NCBI RefSeq assembly: GCF_016862995.1
Contig: NZ_BOOA01000068.1
Location: 1 to 43,136 of the forward strand
Length of the DNA stretch: 43,136 nt
Reading direction: 5' to 3'
Source: Acrocarpospora phusangensis
Lineage (GTDB): Bacteria > Actinomycetota > Actinomycetes > Streptosporangiales > Streptosporangiaceae
The notes under the pieces are model-generated. The model made no database searches and was not told the origin of the DNA. It saw only the letters and a program-made list of their open reading frames with translations. Each line of letters begins with the position of its first letter. Position 1 is the first letter of the stretch. The position numbers and the translations under genes are program-made. Shown piece by piece: positions 7,962 to 15,892 of the stretch.

Positions 7962-8710
7962 CGCGCGCCGCCTTCCGTGGCCGCGAGGATCTCGGCCAGA
8001 TGCATGACCCGGACTCCCGACTTCTGCCGGCTGAGCGTTCCCCCGATATGCATCAGGCAGGAATTGTCCGCCGCACAGAGCACTTCAGCCCCCGTCTTCA
8101 TGACATTTCCGACCTTGTCGGCGCACATGGCCGCGGAGATATCCCGATTCTTGACCGCGAAAGTCCCCCCGAAACCACAGCACTCCTCCGCCCCCGGCAG
8201 TGGCACCAATTCCAGCCCGCGTACCTGCTCCAGCAGCCGGCGCGGCCGGTCCCCCAGGTGGAGCCCTCGCAGCGAATGGCAGGTCGGGTGATAAGTCACC
8301 CGGTGCGGGAAATACGCCCCCACATCCGTGACCTCCAGCACGTCCACCAGGAACTCGGAAAGGTCGTAGACCTTCGGCACGACCTCGCCGACCGCCTCCC
8401 GCAGCCCCGGCTGCTTCGCCGCCGCACCCGCGGTGACCGCCAGCCGCGGATACTGCTCGCGGATCATCGCGGTGCACGATCCCGACGGCGTCACCACCGC
8501 GTCGTACTCGGCGAAGATCTCGGTGAAGTGGCTGGCGAGCCGTACGCCCTCGGCGGGGTAGCCCGTGTTGACGTGCATCTGCCCGCAGCACGTCTGGGCC
8601 TGCGGGAACTCCACATCCACCCCGAGCCGGCGCAGCAGCGTGACGACCGCCCGGCCGGTCCCCGGGAAGAGGGTGTCGTTGACACAGGTGATGAACAGCG
8701 CGACCCGCAC
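7958..8710 (-). CDS. lutA: Lactate utilisation protein A (Fe-S oxidoreductase)
   Basis: A 250-residue CCG-domain protein, the first gene of lutABC. It has the repeated cysteine-rich domains of heterodisulfide reductase subunit B-like proteins: FITCVNDTLFPGTG and EFPQAQTCCGQMHVNTGY in the first half, VTYHPTCHSLRGL and EECCGFGGTFAVKN in the second. I chose GTG 8710 (VRVALFITC) because GGGAG (8716-8720) lies 5 nt upstream; the longer frame to 8758 would translate through the paired operators. It ends in an ATGA overlap with lutB. Regulation is probably by the divergent GntR-type gene through sites 8728-8753. Confidence 0.93.
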   Translation of the reverse strand: MRVALFITCVNDTLFPGTGRAVVTLLRRLGVDVEFPQAQTCCGQMHVNTGYPAEGVRLASHFTEIFAEYDAVVTPSGSCTAMIREQYPRLAVTAGAAAKQPGLREAVGEVVPKVYDLSEFLVDVLEVTDVGAYFPHRVTYHPTCHSLRGLHLGDRPRRLLEQVRGLELVPLPGAEECCGFGGTFAVKNRDISAAMCADKVGNVMKTGAEVLCAADNSCLMHIGGTLSRQKSGVRVMHLAEILAATEGGAR

Positions 8711-8727
8711 AGGTACTCCCGCAGGTA

Positions 8728-8753
8728 TGGTCAGACCAAATATGGTCAGACCA
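8728..8753. promoter_or_regulatory. Two identical FCD/GntR-type palindromic operators
   Basis: TGGTCAGACCA occurs twice, at 8728-8738 and 8743-8753, with centres 15 bp apart. Each copy is a perfect palindrome around a central A and fits the TNGTNNNACNA pattern known for LldR-like FCD regulators. They lie in the 70 bp between divergent lutA and its GntR-family neighbour, so one protein could control both directions. Confidence 0.82.
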
Positions 8754-8780
8754 TACACCTATCCCCCTGAGAGGCCCAGG

Positions 8781-9506
8781 GTGCCGAAACCCACCGGATC
8801 CCGAACCTTCGAACAGGTCCTCGCCGAGATCGAGCGGCGGATCACCGCGTCCGGTCTCACCGTGGGCGACCGCCTGCCGGGAGAGCGCCAACTGGCCGAG
8901 GAACTCCAGGTCAGCCGCTCCTCGGTGCGCGAGGCGTTCCGCGTCCTGGAGACGCTCGGGCTGGTGGAGGTCCAGGTCGGGCGGGGGCCCAACGCGGGCG
9001 CGATCCTCAGCTACGACCCCGGCGCCACGCTCACCGACCTGCTCCGGCTCAACCTCAGGCTGTCCAGCCTGACCATGCGCGAGGTCGTCGACACCCGGCT
9101 CATGATCGAGCAGTGGTCCGCGGCGCAGGCCGCCCGGATGCCGGCCGGGCACGACCCGGAGTCCAGCAGGGCCATGGCCGCCGCGCTCGCCGCCATGGAC
9201 GGCGCCGCCACCCCGGAGGAGTTCGTCCGCCACGACATGGCCTTCCACATCGCGCTCACCGACCGGGCCGGCAACACGCTCAACTCCGCGATCATGCGCG
9301 CCCTCAGCATCACCCTCCGCCAGTACGCGACCGAGGCCGTGCACCGCCTCGGCCACACCGCCGACCTGCAGACCGACCACCGCCTCATCCACAGCGCGAT
9401 CACCGCCGGCTCCGCCGCGGACGCCGCCACCGCGGTCGCGGAGCACCTCGCCCGCGCGTACCCGCCGATCGCGGACGGCCGGGAGGTCCTTCCTTCTTCC
9501 GCGTGA
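8781..9506 (+). CDS. FadR/LldR-type GntR transcriptional regulator
   Basis: A 241-residue GntR regulator with an FCD effector domain. The winged helix is at about residues 10-75 (FEQVLAEIERRITASGLTVGDRLPGERQLAEEL, then VSRSSVREAFRVLETLGLVEV). The helical FCD domain follows (about 95-230), with RHDMAFHIALTDRAGN carrying the Asp/His pattern of the metal/ligand pocket. Start GTG 8781 is preceded by GAGG; the open frame further upstream runs through the operators and is discarded. Divergent to lutABC, it is the likely lactate-responsive repressor (LldR/LutR-like) of that operon and of itself. The effector is inferred from context. Confidence 0.88.
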   Translation: MPKPTGSRTFEQVLAEIERRITASGLTVGDRLPGERQLAEELQVSRSSVREAFRVLETLGLVEVQVGRGPNAGAILSYDPGATLTDLLRLNLRLSSLTMREVVDTRLMIEQWSAAQAARMPAGHDPESSRAMAAALAAMDGAATPEEFVRHDMAFHIALTDRAGNTLNSAIMRALSITLRQYATEAVHRLGHTADLQTDHRLIHSAITAGSAADAATAVAEHLARAYPPIADGREVLPSSA

Positions 9507-9509
9507 ATA

Positions 9510-9523
9510 TAGAACGTGTTCTA
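9510..9523. promoter_or_regulatory. KstR-type palindrome at a leaderless gene start
   Basis: TAGAACGTGTTCTA has perfect arms (TAGAAC/GTTCTA) and matches the published KstR pattern TnnAACnnGTTnnA at every fixed base. It ends 8 nt before the ATG of the luciferase-like gene, which has no ribosome binding site, so it probably overlaps the promoter. Which TetR-family protein binds here is unknown; no kstR-like gene is in the window. Confidence 0.6.
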
Positions 9524-9531
9524 CTACGGTC

Positions 9532-10551
9532 ATGGCGAACGATCTGAGGCTGGGACTCAACCTGGGCTACTGGCAGCGGGACGCGACCGACGCGACCGAA
9601 CTGGTCCAGACGGCGGAGCGGCTGGGGTACGACTCGGTGTGGACCGCGGAGGCGTACGGCAGCGACGCCTTCACCCCCCTGGCCTGGTACGGCGCCCGTA
9701 CCAGCAGGATCAAGCTCGGGACCAGCGTGGTCCAGCTGTCGGCCCGCACCCCCGCGGCCACCGCGATGACCGCCATGACCCTGGACCACCTCACCGGCGG
9801 ACGCCTCCTGCTCGGCGTCGGCGCGTCCGGCCCCCAGGTCGTCGAAGGCTGGTACGGCGTGCCCTTCCCCCGCCCGCTGGCCCGCACCCGCGAGTACGTC
9901 GAGATCATGCGCAAGATCTGGCGCCGGGCCGAACCGGTGACCAGCGAGGGTCCGCACTACCCGCTCCCCTACCCGGGCGGGACGAACCTCGGCAAACCCC
10001 TCAAGCTCATCACCCATCCGCTCCGCCCGGACATCCCCGTCTACCTCGGCGCGGAAGGCCCCAAGAACGTCGCCCTGGCCGCGGAGATCGCCCAGGGCTG
10101 GCTCCCCCTCTTCGTCTTCCCCGAGAAGATCGAATCGATGTACGGCCCGTCCCTGGCGAACGCCGGCCCCGGCTTCGACATCGCCGCCATGGTCCTCGTC
10201 GTGGTCACCGACGACCTGCGCGCCGCCCTCGACGGCGTGAAGCTGATGCTCACCCTCTACATCGGCGGCATGGGCGCCAAGTCCCGCAACTTCCACGCCG
10301 ACATCATCGGACGCATGGGCTACGCCGAGGCCGCGGAGCGCGTCCAGTCCCTCTACCTGGCCGGCCGCCGCGACGAGGCCTTCCACGCCATCCCGGACGA
10401 ACTGGCCGACGGCATCTCCCTGGTCGGCCCGCTGCCCAGGATCCGGGAGCGCCTGGAGCTGTGGCGCAAGAGCCCGGTCACCAACCTCCTCGTCATGGGC
10501 CCCCGGGACGAACCCACCCTGACCCACATCCGCGATCTCGTCCTCGGCTGA
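9532..10551 (+). CDS. LLM-class F420-dependent oxidoreductase
   Basis: A 339-residue luciferase-like monooxygenase family protein, of the group that mostly uses coenzyme F420 in actinobacteria. It has a TIM-barrel pattern throughout: LGLNLGYWQ at the start, AERLGYDSVWTAEAYGSDAFTPLAWYGA, IKLGTSVVQLSARTPAATAMTAMTLDHLTGGRLLLGVGASGPQ, and the later PVYLGAEGPKNVALAAEIAQGWLP. Length is usual. The substrate cannot be read from sequence. ATG 9532 has no ribosome binding site; a KstR-type palindrome lies 8 nt upstream, hinting at sterol or fatty-acid-linked control. The gene begins 25 nt after the GntR regulator, but the palindrome suggests its own promoter. Confidence 0.92.
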   Translation: MANDLRLGLNLGYWQRDATDATELVQTAERLGYDSVWTAEAYGSDAFTPLAWYGARTSRIKLGTSVVQLSARTPAATAMTAMTLDHLTGGRLLLGVGASGPQVVEGWYGVPFPRPLARTREYVEIMRKIWRRAEPVTSEGPHYPLPYPGGTNLGKPLKLITHPLRPDIPVYLGAEGPKNVALAAEIAQGWLPLFVFPEKIESMYGPSLANAGPGFDIAAMVLVVVTDDLRAALDGVKLMLTLYIGGMGAKSRNFHADIIGRMGYAEAAERVQSLYLAGRRDEAFHAIPDELADGISLVGPLPRIRERLELWRKSPVTNLLVMGPRDEPTLTHIRDLVLG

Positions 10552-10574
10552 CGAGGGCAACGCCGGACAGACCG

Positions 10575-10580
10575 TATATT
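10575..10580 (+). promoter_or_regulatory. -10 element of the response regulator gene (leaderless)
   Basis: TATATT lies 6 nt before the GTG start at 10587. No Shine-Dalgarno sequence precedes the GTG, so transcription probably starts at or beside the start codon. No clear -35 hexamer is seen. Confidence 0.45.
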
Positions 10581-10586
10581 CCTGGC

Positions 10587-11225
10587 GTGAAGGTGCTCAT
10601 CGCCGACGATCAGGAGCTCGTCCGCGCCGGTTTCACCATGATCCTCGACGCCCAGCCGGACATCGAGGTGGTCGCCGCGGTGGCCGACGGCGCGGCCGCG
10701 GTGCAGGAAGCCCGGCGGCTGCGCCCGGACGTCTGCCTCCTGGACATCCGCATGCCCAAGCTGGACGGCCTGGAGGTCACCCGCCTGCTGGCCGGCCCCG
10801 GCGTGCCCGACCCGCTGCGCGTGGTCATCGTGACCACCTTCGACCTGGACGAATACGTCTACGGCGCGCTCCGCGCGGGCGCCTGCGGCTTCCTGCTGAA
10901 GGACAGCGGCCCGGCCCTGCTGGTGGAGGCCGTCCGCGCCGCCGCGGCCGGCGACGCGCTGGTCTCCCCGTCCGTGACCGTACGGCTGCTGGCCCACCTG
11001 TCCCGGCCGGTCGCCCCCAGGACGCCCGGCGACGCGCTGACCGAGCGCGAGCTGGACGTGGTGCGCCTGGTGGCCCGGGGACGCACCAACCAGGAGGTGG
11101 CGGCGGAGCTGTTCGTGTCGCTCTCCACGGTGAAGACGCATCTCAGCAGCATCCAGGTCAAGCTGGGCGCCCGGAACCGGGTGGAGATCGCGGCGTGGGC
11201 CTGGGAATCCGGCGTCATGACCTGA
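10587..11225 (+). CDS. NarL/FixJ-type response regulator
   Basis: A 212-residue two-domain response regulator. The receiver (1-120) has acidic residues in IADDQE, the phospho-acceptor Asp in CLLDIRMPKLDGLE (near residue 54), the Thr of VIVTTFD and the Lys of FLLKDS. The C-terminal LuxR-type helix-turn-helix (about 148-208) reads LTERELDVVRLVARGRTNQEVAAELFVSLSTVKTHL with KLGARNRVEIAAWAWE. Start GTG 10587 (VKVLIADD) is chosen because the longer in-frame sequence upstream overlaps the oxidoreductase and has no similarity. No histidine kinase gene is next to it, so it is an orphan here. Target genes are unknown. Confidence 0.94.
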   Translation: MKVLIADDQELVRAGFTMILDAQPDIEVVAAVADGAAAVQEARRLRPDVCLLDIRMPKLDGLEVTRLLAGPGVPDPLRVVIVTTFDLDEYVYGALRAGACGFLLKDSGPALLVEAVRAAAAGDALVSPSVTVRLLAHLSRPVAPRTPGDALTERELDVVRLVARGRTNQEVAAELFVSLSTVKTHLSSIQVKLGARNRVEIAAWAWESGVMT

Positions 11226-11403
11226 CAGCCCGAAGGGCGAGTGGCCGAGCGGCCTGGTTAGCGGAGCCGCCCCCTGGATATCTATGAGGAAGGTTGCCTG
11301 GTCAAGCGGCTTTCCGTAGTCGGGCTCCGCGTGGAAGACAGGTGGGGCACGGGCTCGGTGACCGGTCATCGGGGGCGGACCCGCCGGGCCGGGGGGAGAA
11401 TTC

Positions 11404-12045
11404 ATGCGCTCGCTGCGAAGAGCCGCGACCGGGGTCTACGCCGCCCTCACCGCCCAGGTCGCCGCCCTCGGGGCCCTGGTCCTGTTCGAGGAGGTCCGCG
11501 GCCGGCGGCTGGCCCGGGAGATCGCCTCCTTCGACGGCGATCCGTACGCGCCGGGCGCCCGTGAGGTGGTGGGCGCGGTGACCGTGTTCGCCGTCCTCAT
11601 GATGATCGTCGTGGTCACCACCCTGGTGGCCGCCGCCACCTACCTGGTCTGGCTCCGCCGGGCCCGCGCGTCCTCGTCGGCGACCTCCGTGCTGGCCGCC
11701 TGGCTGCTCCCCGGCGTGAACCTGATCGCCCCTCCGCTGCTGGCCGACTGGGCCTGGCAGGACGCCGAGCGCCGGGGCCGTACGCGCTGGCTGGCCCTGC
11801 TCACCACCTGGTGGATCAGCTGGCTGGTCGTGCTCTGGATCCTCCTGGTCCGCCTGCCCGGGGCCGAGGGACTGACCGGGCTCGGCCTCACCGAACTGGC
11901 GGCGATCGCCTTCGCCGCGCTGCTCTGCGCCGTCACCGTCCGCGAGATCACGATCAGCCACGGCAGAGGCCCGTCGTCCCCGGCCGTGACGCACTTCGGG
12001 ACGCCGCTGCGGCAGCGGGGACGCGTCCGGGAGCAGAATCCCTGA
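11404..12045 (+). CDS. DUF4328 domain membrane protein
   Basis: A 213-residue integral membrane protein with about four predicted membrane segments: residues 9-27 (VYAALTAQVAALGALVLF), 58-82 (VTVFAVLMMIVVVTTLVAAATYLVW), 136-155 (LLTTWWISWLVVLWILLV) and 163-180. Between them are the DUF4328 hallmarks LVWLRRARA and WLLPGVNLIAPPLLADWAWQDAE. The role of this family is not known. A run GGGGGGAG lies about 5 nt before ATG 11404. It ends only 6 bp from the end of the convergent dnaE2 gene. No regulator or partner is evident. Confidence 0.82.
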   Translation: MRSLRRAATGVYAALTAQVAALGALVLFEEVRGRRLAREIASFDGDPYAPGAREVVGAVTVFAVLMMIVVVTTLVAAATYLVWLRRARASSSATSVLAAWLLPGVNLIAPPLLADWAWQDAERRGRTRWLALLTTWWISWLVVLWILLVRLPGAEGLTGLGLTELAAIAFAALLCAVTVREITISHGRGPSSPAVTHFGTPLRQRGRVREQNP

Positions 12046-12051
12046 ACGCCG

Positions 12052-15000
12052 TCAGGGCGTGGGCCCCGAGCTGCCCATGCTCGCGTGCCACAGCACCCGC
12101 GGCGGCTCCTTGACCCCCGCCGCCGGGCCGATGTCCGCGTACGGCGAGATGCGGTACCCGTTCTCGTACGTGATCTGACGCCCGCCGACCCCGCCGGCCG
12201 AATCCGGACGTTCCGCCAGGACGTCGCGGACCGCCTGGATGCCCTGAGAGCGCCACAACCGGTCCAGGTCGCTCAGGTTCCAGCAGTGCACGGCCCGCAT
12301 CGAGATCGCCCGCGCGCCGGTGCGCCGGACCACTCCCCGAGCGACCAGCAGCCACGACCCGAAGACCGTGGCCGCCGTGTGGCCCTGCACGGACTCGAAG
12401 AAGGTCAGGTCGACCGGCCCGGTGGAGTCGTCCAGGGTGGTGAAGATGACCCGCTGCCCGGACCGCACGGCGGGCGTCTGGGTGGCCACCTTCACCCCGG
12501 CGACCAGGATCTCCGCGCCGTTGCGCTGGCGCAGCAGATCCTTGGCCCGGACCACGCCGATCGCGTCGAGCAGCTCGTCGTGGAAACCGATCACGTGCCG
12601 GCTCACGTCCATGCCGAGCACGGCCAGCTCCGCCTCCACCGCCTCCGCCTCGGTCATCTCCGGCAGCTCCCCGGGCGTGACCTGCTCGGTGAAGCCCATC
12701 GGCAGCTGCACGGCCTGCGCGCTCACCCCCGACCTGGACGCCCGCTCCAGCGCCCCGACCTGCGCGATCAGGTCCCGCCTGGTCAGCCGGCCGGGCCGCC
12801 AGCGGGGTTCGCCCGGCCGCAGGCCGTGCACCGCGTCGAACCCGCCCACCTCGACGATGCGCTCGGCCACCGGCCGGGACGGCCGCGCCCGCGCCCAGAA
12901 GTCGGCCATCGACGTGTACGGCCGGCCCGCCACCATCCGATCCACCTCGGCCTCGCTGACCCCCTTGATCGCGGAGAACGGCACGCGCAGCCCGTACCCC
13001 CGGCCGAACTCCTCGACGCGGGCGGCGCTGGCCCGCGCGTCGTCCGGGCGCGAGGGGCCGAGGTCCTCCCGGCGCACGTTGAGGGTGAGCTTCTCGACCC
13101 GCCATTCCCGGTCGGAGTGGTTGACGTCCAGCGGCAGGATCTCGACGCCGCACTGGCGGGCCTCGTCGAGGATCACCCGGTTCGGGTACATGCCGGGCTC
13201 GTGCGTCAGCACGCCCGCGAAGAACGCGGCCGTGTGGTGGCGTTTGAGCCAGGCCGACTGGTAGGTGGGCACCGCGAACGCCGCCGCGTGCGCCTTGCAG
13301 AAGCCGAACGCGCCGAACGCGTCCAGGATCTGCCACACCTGCTCCACCGTCTCGGCGTCGAACTCGGGCCGCACCCGCAGCTCCCACCAGGACCGCACCC
13401 GGCGCCTGCCGTCGGGGCTGGCCAGGGTCCTGCGGATCTTCTCCGCCTCGGAGAGGCCGCACCCGGTCATCGCGTCCACGATCCGCAGCACCTGCTCGTG
13501 GAAGACGACCACCCCGTGCGTCTCCAGCAGCGCCTCCCGCAGGGCGGGATGCGGGTAGGAGGGGGCGCGGAAGCCGTGCCGGGACTCCAGGAACGGCGTG
13601 ACCATGTCCGAGTTGACCGGTCCCGGGCGGAACAGCGAGATGTCCACGATCAGGTCGTGCATGGTCCGCGGCTCCAGCTTGGCGACAAGTTCCCGCTGCC
13701 CCGGCGACTCGATCTGGAAGCACCCGAGCGTACGGCTGGCGCGGATCATGTCGTAGGTGGCCTCGTCGTCCCGGGGAACCTCCTCCAGCGCGATCTCCTC
13801 CCCGTCCACCCGGCGCACCTCGCTCACCGCGTACGCCAGGGCGGACTGCATGCGCACGCCGAGCACGTCCAGCTTGAGCAGGCCCGCCTCCTCCACGTCG
13901 TCCTTGTCGAACTGGGACATCGGAAAGTCCTGGAAGCTGCGCTCGACCGGGGTGCGGTCGCCGAGGCCGGAGTTGCCGATCAGCACGCCGCACGGGTGCA
14001 GCGCGATGTGCCTGGGCAGCCCGTCCAGCCGTTCGGCCAGCCGGAACACCGTCTCCAGCGCGCGGTCGCCCAGGCCGCTGCCGCGCAGTTCCGGCAGGTC
14101 GTCCAGGGCGGCCCGGATCTGCCTGGCCCGGACGTGCGGGAACGCCTTGGCGATGGCGTCGATCTCGTGCGGCGGCAGGCCCATCGCGGCGCCCACGTCC
14201 CGGATGGCGCTGCGCGCCCGGTAGGTCTCCATCATGGAGACGCAGGCGACCCGGGCCGAGCCGTACCGCTCCAGGATGAGGCGGTAGCAGTCCAGGCGGC
14301 GGGCGGACTCCACGTCCACGTCGATGTCGGGCAGGCCGACGCGGCCCTCGGAGAGGAACCGCTCCATCAGCAGGCCGTGCTCCAGCGGGTTCACCTCGCC
14401 GATCCTGATCAGGTAGTTGACCAGGCTGCCCGCGCCCGAACCGCGGATGGCGCAGCGGATGCCGTTCCCGCGGATCATGTCGGTGATCCCCGCAACCGCC
14501 ACGAAATATCCGGACAGGTTCTTCCCCTCGATGATCCGCAGTTCGTCCTCCAGGCGCTCCCTGGCCTCCCGCGACCGGTGCAGGCCGCGCTCCAGCAGCC
14601 CGTCCCGGCAGCGGTGGCGCAGGAACGGCACCGGATCCATGCCCACCTCCGGCAGGTGCAGGATCGGATGCCGCTCGTTCAGCAGCGGGACGACCTCGAC
14701 CGGGTTGAGCGCGCAGGACTCGGCCACACGCCGCGTCTCGGCGAGCAGCCGCAGCATCCGGCCCTGGTCGCCGCCGCAGATCCGGGCCGCCACCCGGGCC
14801 ATCTCCGCGCCGTCCTTGAGGTACGCGTGCGACGACGGCTCCACGTGCCGCCCGTGCAGGGGCACCAGCTTGCGGGCCGCGTCCAGGACGTTGCCGATCT
14901 GGTAGTCGGCGGGGTCGAGGTGGCGGACCGCGTTGCCCAGCACGGCGGGCACGCCCAGGTTGTCGGCCAGGGCGAGCAGTCGGGTGGCGGTGGTGGCGTC

Positions 15001-15519
15001 GCGGTACCCGTACCGGTCGACGAGTTCGACGGCCAGGTGCGGGACGAGGGAGCGCCAGGCGCTGAGCAGGGTCCTGGCCTCGCCGTCGCGGCGGGCGGCC
15101 ATCGCCTTGCCCACGTCGGAGTCGGGGCCGAGCAGCACGGTCAGCCGTTCGGCCCCGGCCAGCAGCTCCGGCGTGACCGACGGCGCGCCGCGCTCCCCCG
15201 CGTGGGCGGCGGTGATCAGGCGGCACAGGTCGCCCCAGCCGTCCGAGCGGGCCAGCACCACGATCCTGGAGGTCCTGGTCTCCTCCTCCGCCGGCGCCAG
15301 GGCCAGGTCCACGCCGACGAGGGGGGTGATGCCGGCCGTGTGGCAGGCGCGGACGTGCTTGATCGCGCCGTACAGACCGTCTCTGTCGGTGAGGGCCAGC
15401 ATGTCCATGCCGTGTTCGGCGGCGCGTTTGACCAGGGCGTCGGGGAACGCCGAGCCGTACCGCAGCGAATAGGCGGAGGCGACGTGGAGGTGGCAGAAGC
15501 TGGACTGGAACGGTCCCAT
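12052..15519 (-). CDS. dnaE2: Error-prone DNA polymerase DnaE2
   Basis: A 1155-residue C-family polymerase alpha subunit of the DnaE2/ImuC type used in damage-induced translesion synthesis. Order: PHP domain (1-200; SFCHLHVASAYSLRYG, MLALTDRDGLYGA), polymerase palm with catalytic acids in GLPDIDVDVES (about 395) and LLKLDVLGVR (about 550), fingers (LFRPGPVNSDMVTPF), helix-hairpin-helix region, and an OB fold (about 1000-1050, ILVAGVKVATQTPAVRSGQ, FTTLDDSTGPVDLTFF). Length matches DnaE2, which is shorter than replicative DnaE1. ATG 15519 overlaps the upstream DUF6504 stop (TGATG), giving translational coupling. The pair lies behind LexA-type boxes. The usual partner imuB is not adjacent; it may be elsewhere in the genome. 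Confidence 0.95.
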   Translation of the reverse strand: MGPFQSSFCHLHVASAYSLRYGSAFPDALVKRAAEHGMDMLALTDRDGLYGAIKHVRACHTAGITPLVGVDLALAPAEEETRTSRIVVLARSDGWGDLCRLITAAHAGERGAPSVTPELLAGAERLTVLLGPDSDVGKAMAARRDGEARTLLSAWRSLVPHLAVELVDRYGYRDATTATRLLALADNLGVPAVLGNAVRHLDPADYQIGNVLDAARKLVPLHGRHVEPSSHAYLKDGAEMARVAARICGGDQGRMLRLLAETRRVAESCALNPVEVVPLLNERHPILHLPEVGMDPVPFLRHRCRDGLLERGLHRSREARERLEDELRIIEGKNLSGYFVAVAGITDMIRGNGIRCAIRGSGAGSLVNYLIRIGEVNPLEHGLLMERFLSEGRVGLPDIDVDVESARRLDCYRLILERYGSARVACVSMMETYRARSAIRDVGAAMGLPPHEIDAIAKAFPHVRARQIRAALDDLPELRGSGLGDRALETVFRLAERLDGLPRHIALHPCGVLIGNSGLGDRTPVERSFQDFPMSQFDKDDVEEAGLLKLDVLGVRMQSALAYAVSEVRRVDGEEIALEEVPRDDEATYDMIRASRTLGCFQIESPGQRELVAKLEPRTMHDLIVDISLFRPGPVNSDMVTPFLESRHGFRAPSYPHPALREALLETHGVVVFHEQVLRIVDAMTGCGLSEAEKIRRTLASPDGRRRVRSWWELRVRPEFDAETVEQVWQILDAFGAFGFCKAHAAAFAVPTYQSAWLKRHHTAAFFAGVLTHEPGMYPNRVILDEARQCGVEILPLDVNHSDREWRVEKLTLNVRREDLGPSRPDDARASAARVEEFGRGYGLRVPFSAIKGVSEAEVDRMVAGRPYTSMADFWARARPSRPVAERIVEVGGFDAVHGLRPGEPRWRPGRLTRRDLIAQVGALERASRSGVSAQAVQLPMGFTEQVTPGELPEMTEAEAVEAELAVLGMDVSRHVIGFHDELLDAIGVVRAKDLLRQRNGAEILVAGVKVATQTPAVRSGQRVIFTTLDDSTGPVDLTFFESVQGHTAATVFGSWLLVARGVVRRTGARAISMRAVHCWNLSDLDRLWRSQGIQAVRDVLAERPDSAGGVGGRQITYENGYRISPYADIGPAAGVKEPPRVLWHASMGSSGPTP

Positions 15520-15785
15520 CAATCCCACGCCCGGATCAGGAGCCAGGCCTCGCTGGCGGTGTCGAACCGCAGCTCGTAGGTGCCGATCTCGCGCCCGGTC
15601 GCGGCTTCGACGCGCCAGAACCGGCGCTCGCCCGGATCGGTCTCGGAGGTCTTCCACCATTCGCGGGCGACCACCCAGTGGTCGAGGATCTGGCGGACGG
15701 AATAAAGCCGGTCACGCCAGACGAATCGAGCGGGCTGCCCGTCCCTGACCCACACCTCGATCGGATCGCCATAGAGTCGGCTCAC
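15519..15785 (-). CDS. DUF6504 family protein, coupled to dnaE2
   Basis: A small protein (88 residues from GTG 15785) starting VSRLYGDPIEVWVRDGQP, with FVWRDRLYSVRQILDHWV and the Trp-rich ending FRFD-like YELRFDTASEAWLLIRAWD. This fits the actinobacterial DUF6504 family, which often sits in damage-inducible polymerase operons between the ImuB and DnaE2 genes. GTG 15785 has GGGAG 7 nt upstream; ATG 15791 and TTG 15809 are in frame but the first is too close to that site. The biochemical role is unknown; the overlap with dnaE2 suggests an accessory part of the mutasome. Family assignment is from memory of the motif pattern. Confidence 0.8.
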   Translation of the reverse strand: MSRLYGDPIEVWVRDGQPARFVWRDRLYSVRQILDHWVVAREWWKTSETDPGERRFWRVEAATGREIGTYELRFDTASEAWLLIRAWD

Positions 15786-15841
15786 GGTCATTCTCCCTGT
15801 GGCTGGCAACTGCCACCCGGGGGAAGACGGGCGGTGCTATA

Positions 15842-15857
15842 TCGAACATATGTTCTC
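15842..15857. promoter_or_regulatory. LexA-type (SOS) box 1
   Basis: TCGAACATATGTTCTC contains the perfect palindrome GAACATATGTTC, matching the actinobacterial/Bacillus SOS pattern GAAC-N4-GTTC. On the leftward strand TATAGC (15836-15841), a possible -10 for the DUF6504-dnaE2 unit, lies directly beside it, so bound LexA would block that promoter. Confidence 0.8.
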
Positions 15858-15863
15858 CAGAGA

Positions 15864-15879
15864 TCGAACGCAAGTTCGA
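15864..15879. promoter_or_regulatory. LexA-type (SOS) box 2
   Basis: TCGAACGCAAGTTCGA has perfect 6 bp arms and matches the mycobacterial-style LexA consensus TCGAAC-N4-GTTCGA. It is centred 22 bp from box 1, about two helical turns, and ends 13 nt before the ATG of the quinone oxidoreductase gene. Confidence 0.85.
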
Positions 15880-15892
15880 GCGGGGGGTTGTC

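Noticed and set aside
11236-11275. tRNA-like stretch GAGTGGCCGAGCGGCC resembling a class II D-arm
   Set aside because: No acceptor partner, anticodon stem or T-arm follows; at most a decayed fragment, more likely chance.
11954-15226. Long minus-strand frame of 1090 residues overlapping dnaE2
   Set aside because: It is a Gly/Arg/Ala-rich shadow of dnaE2 in another frame with no family; GC-rich codon bias explains its length.
12085-15579. Long plus-strand open frame of 1164 residues opposite dnaE2
   Set aside because: Antisense shadow of dnaE2, His/Pro/Arg-rich, no start signal or family.
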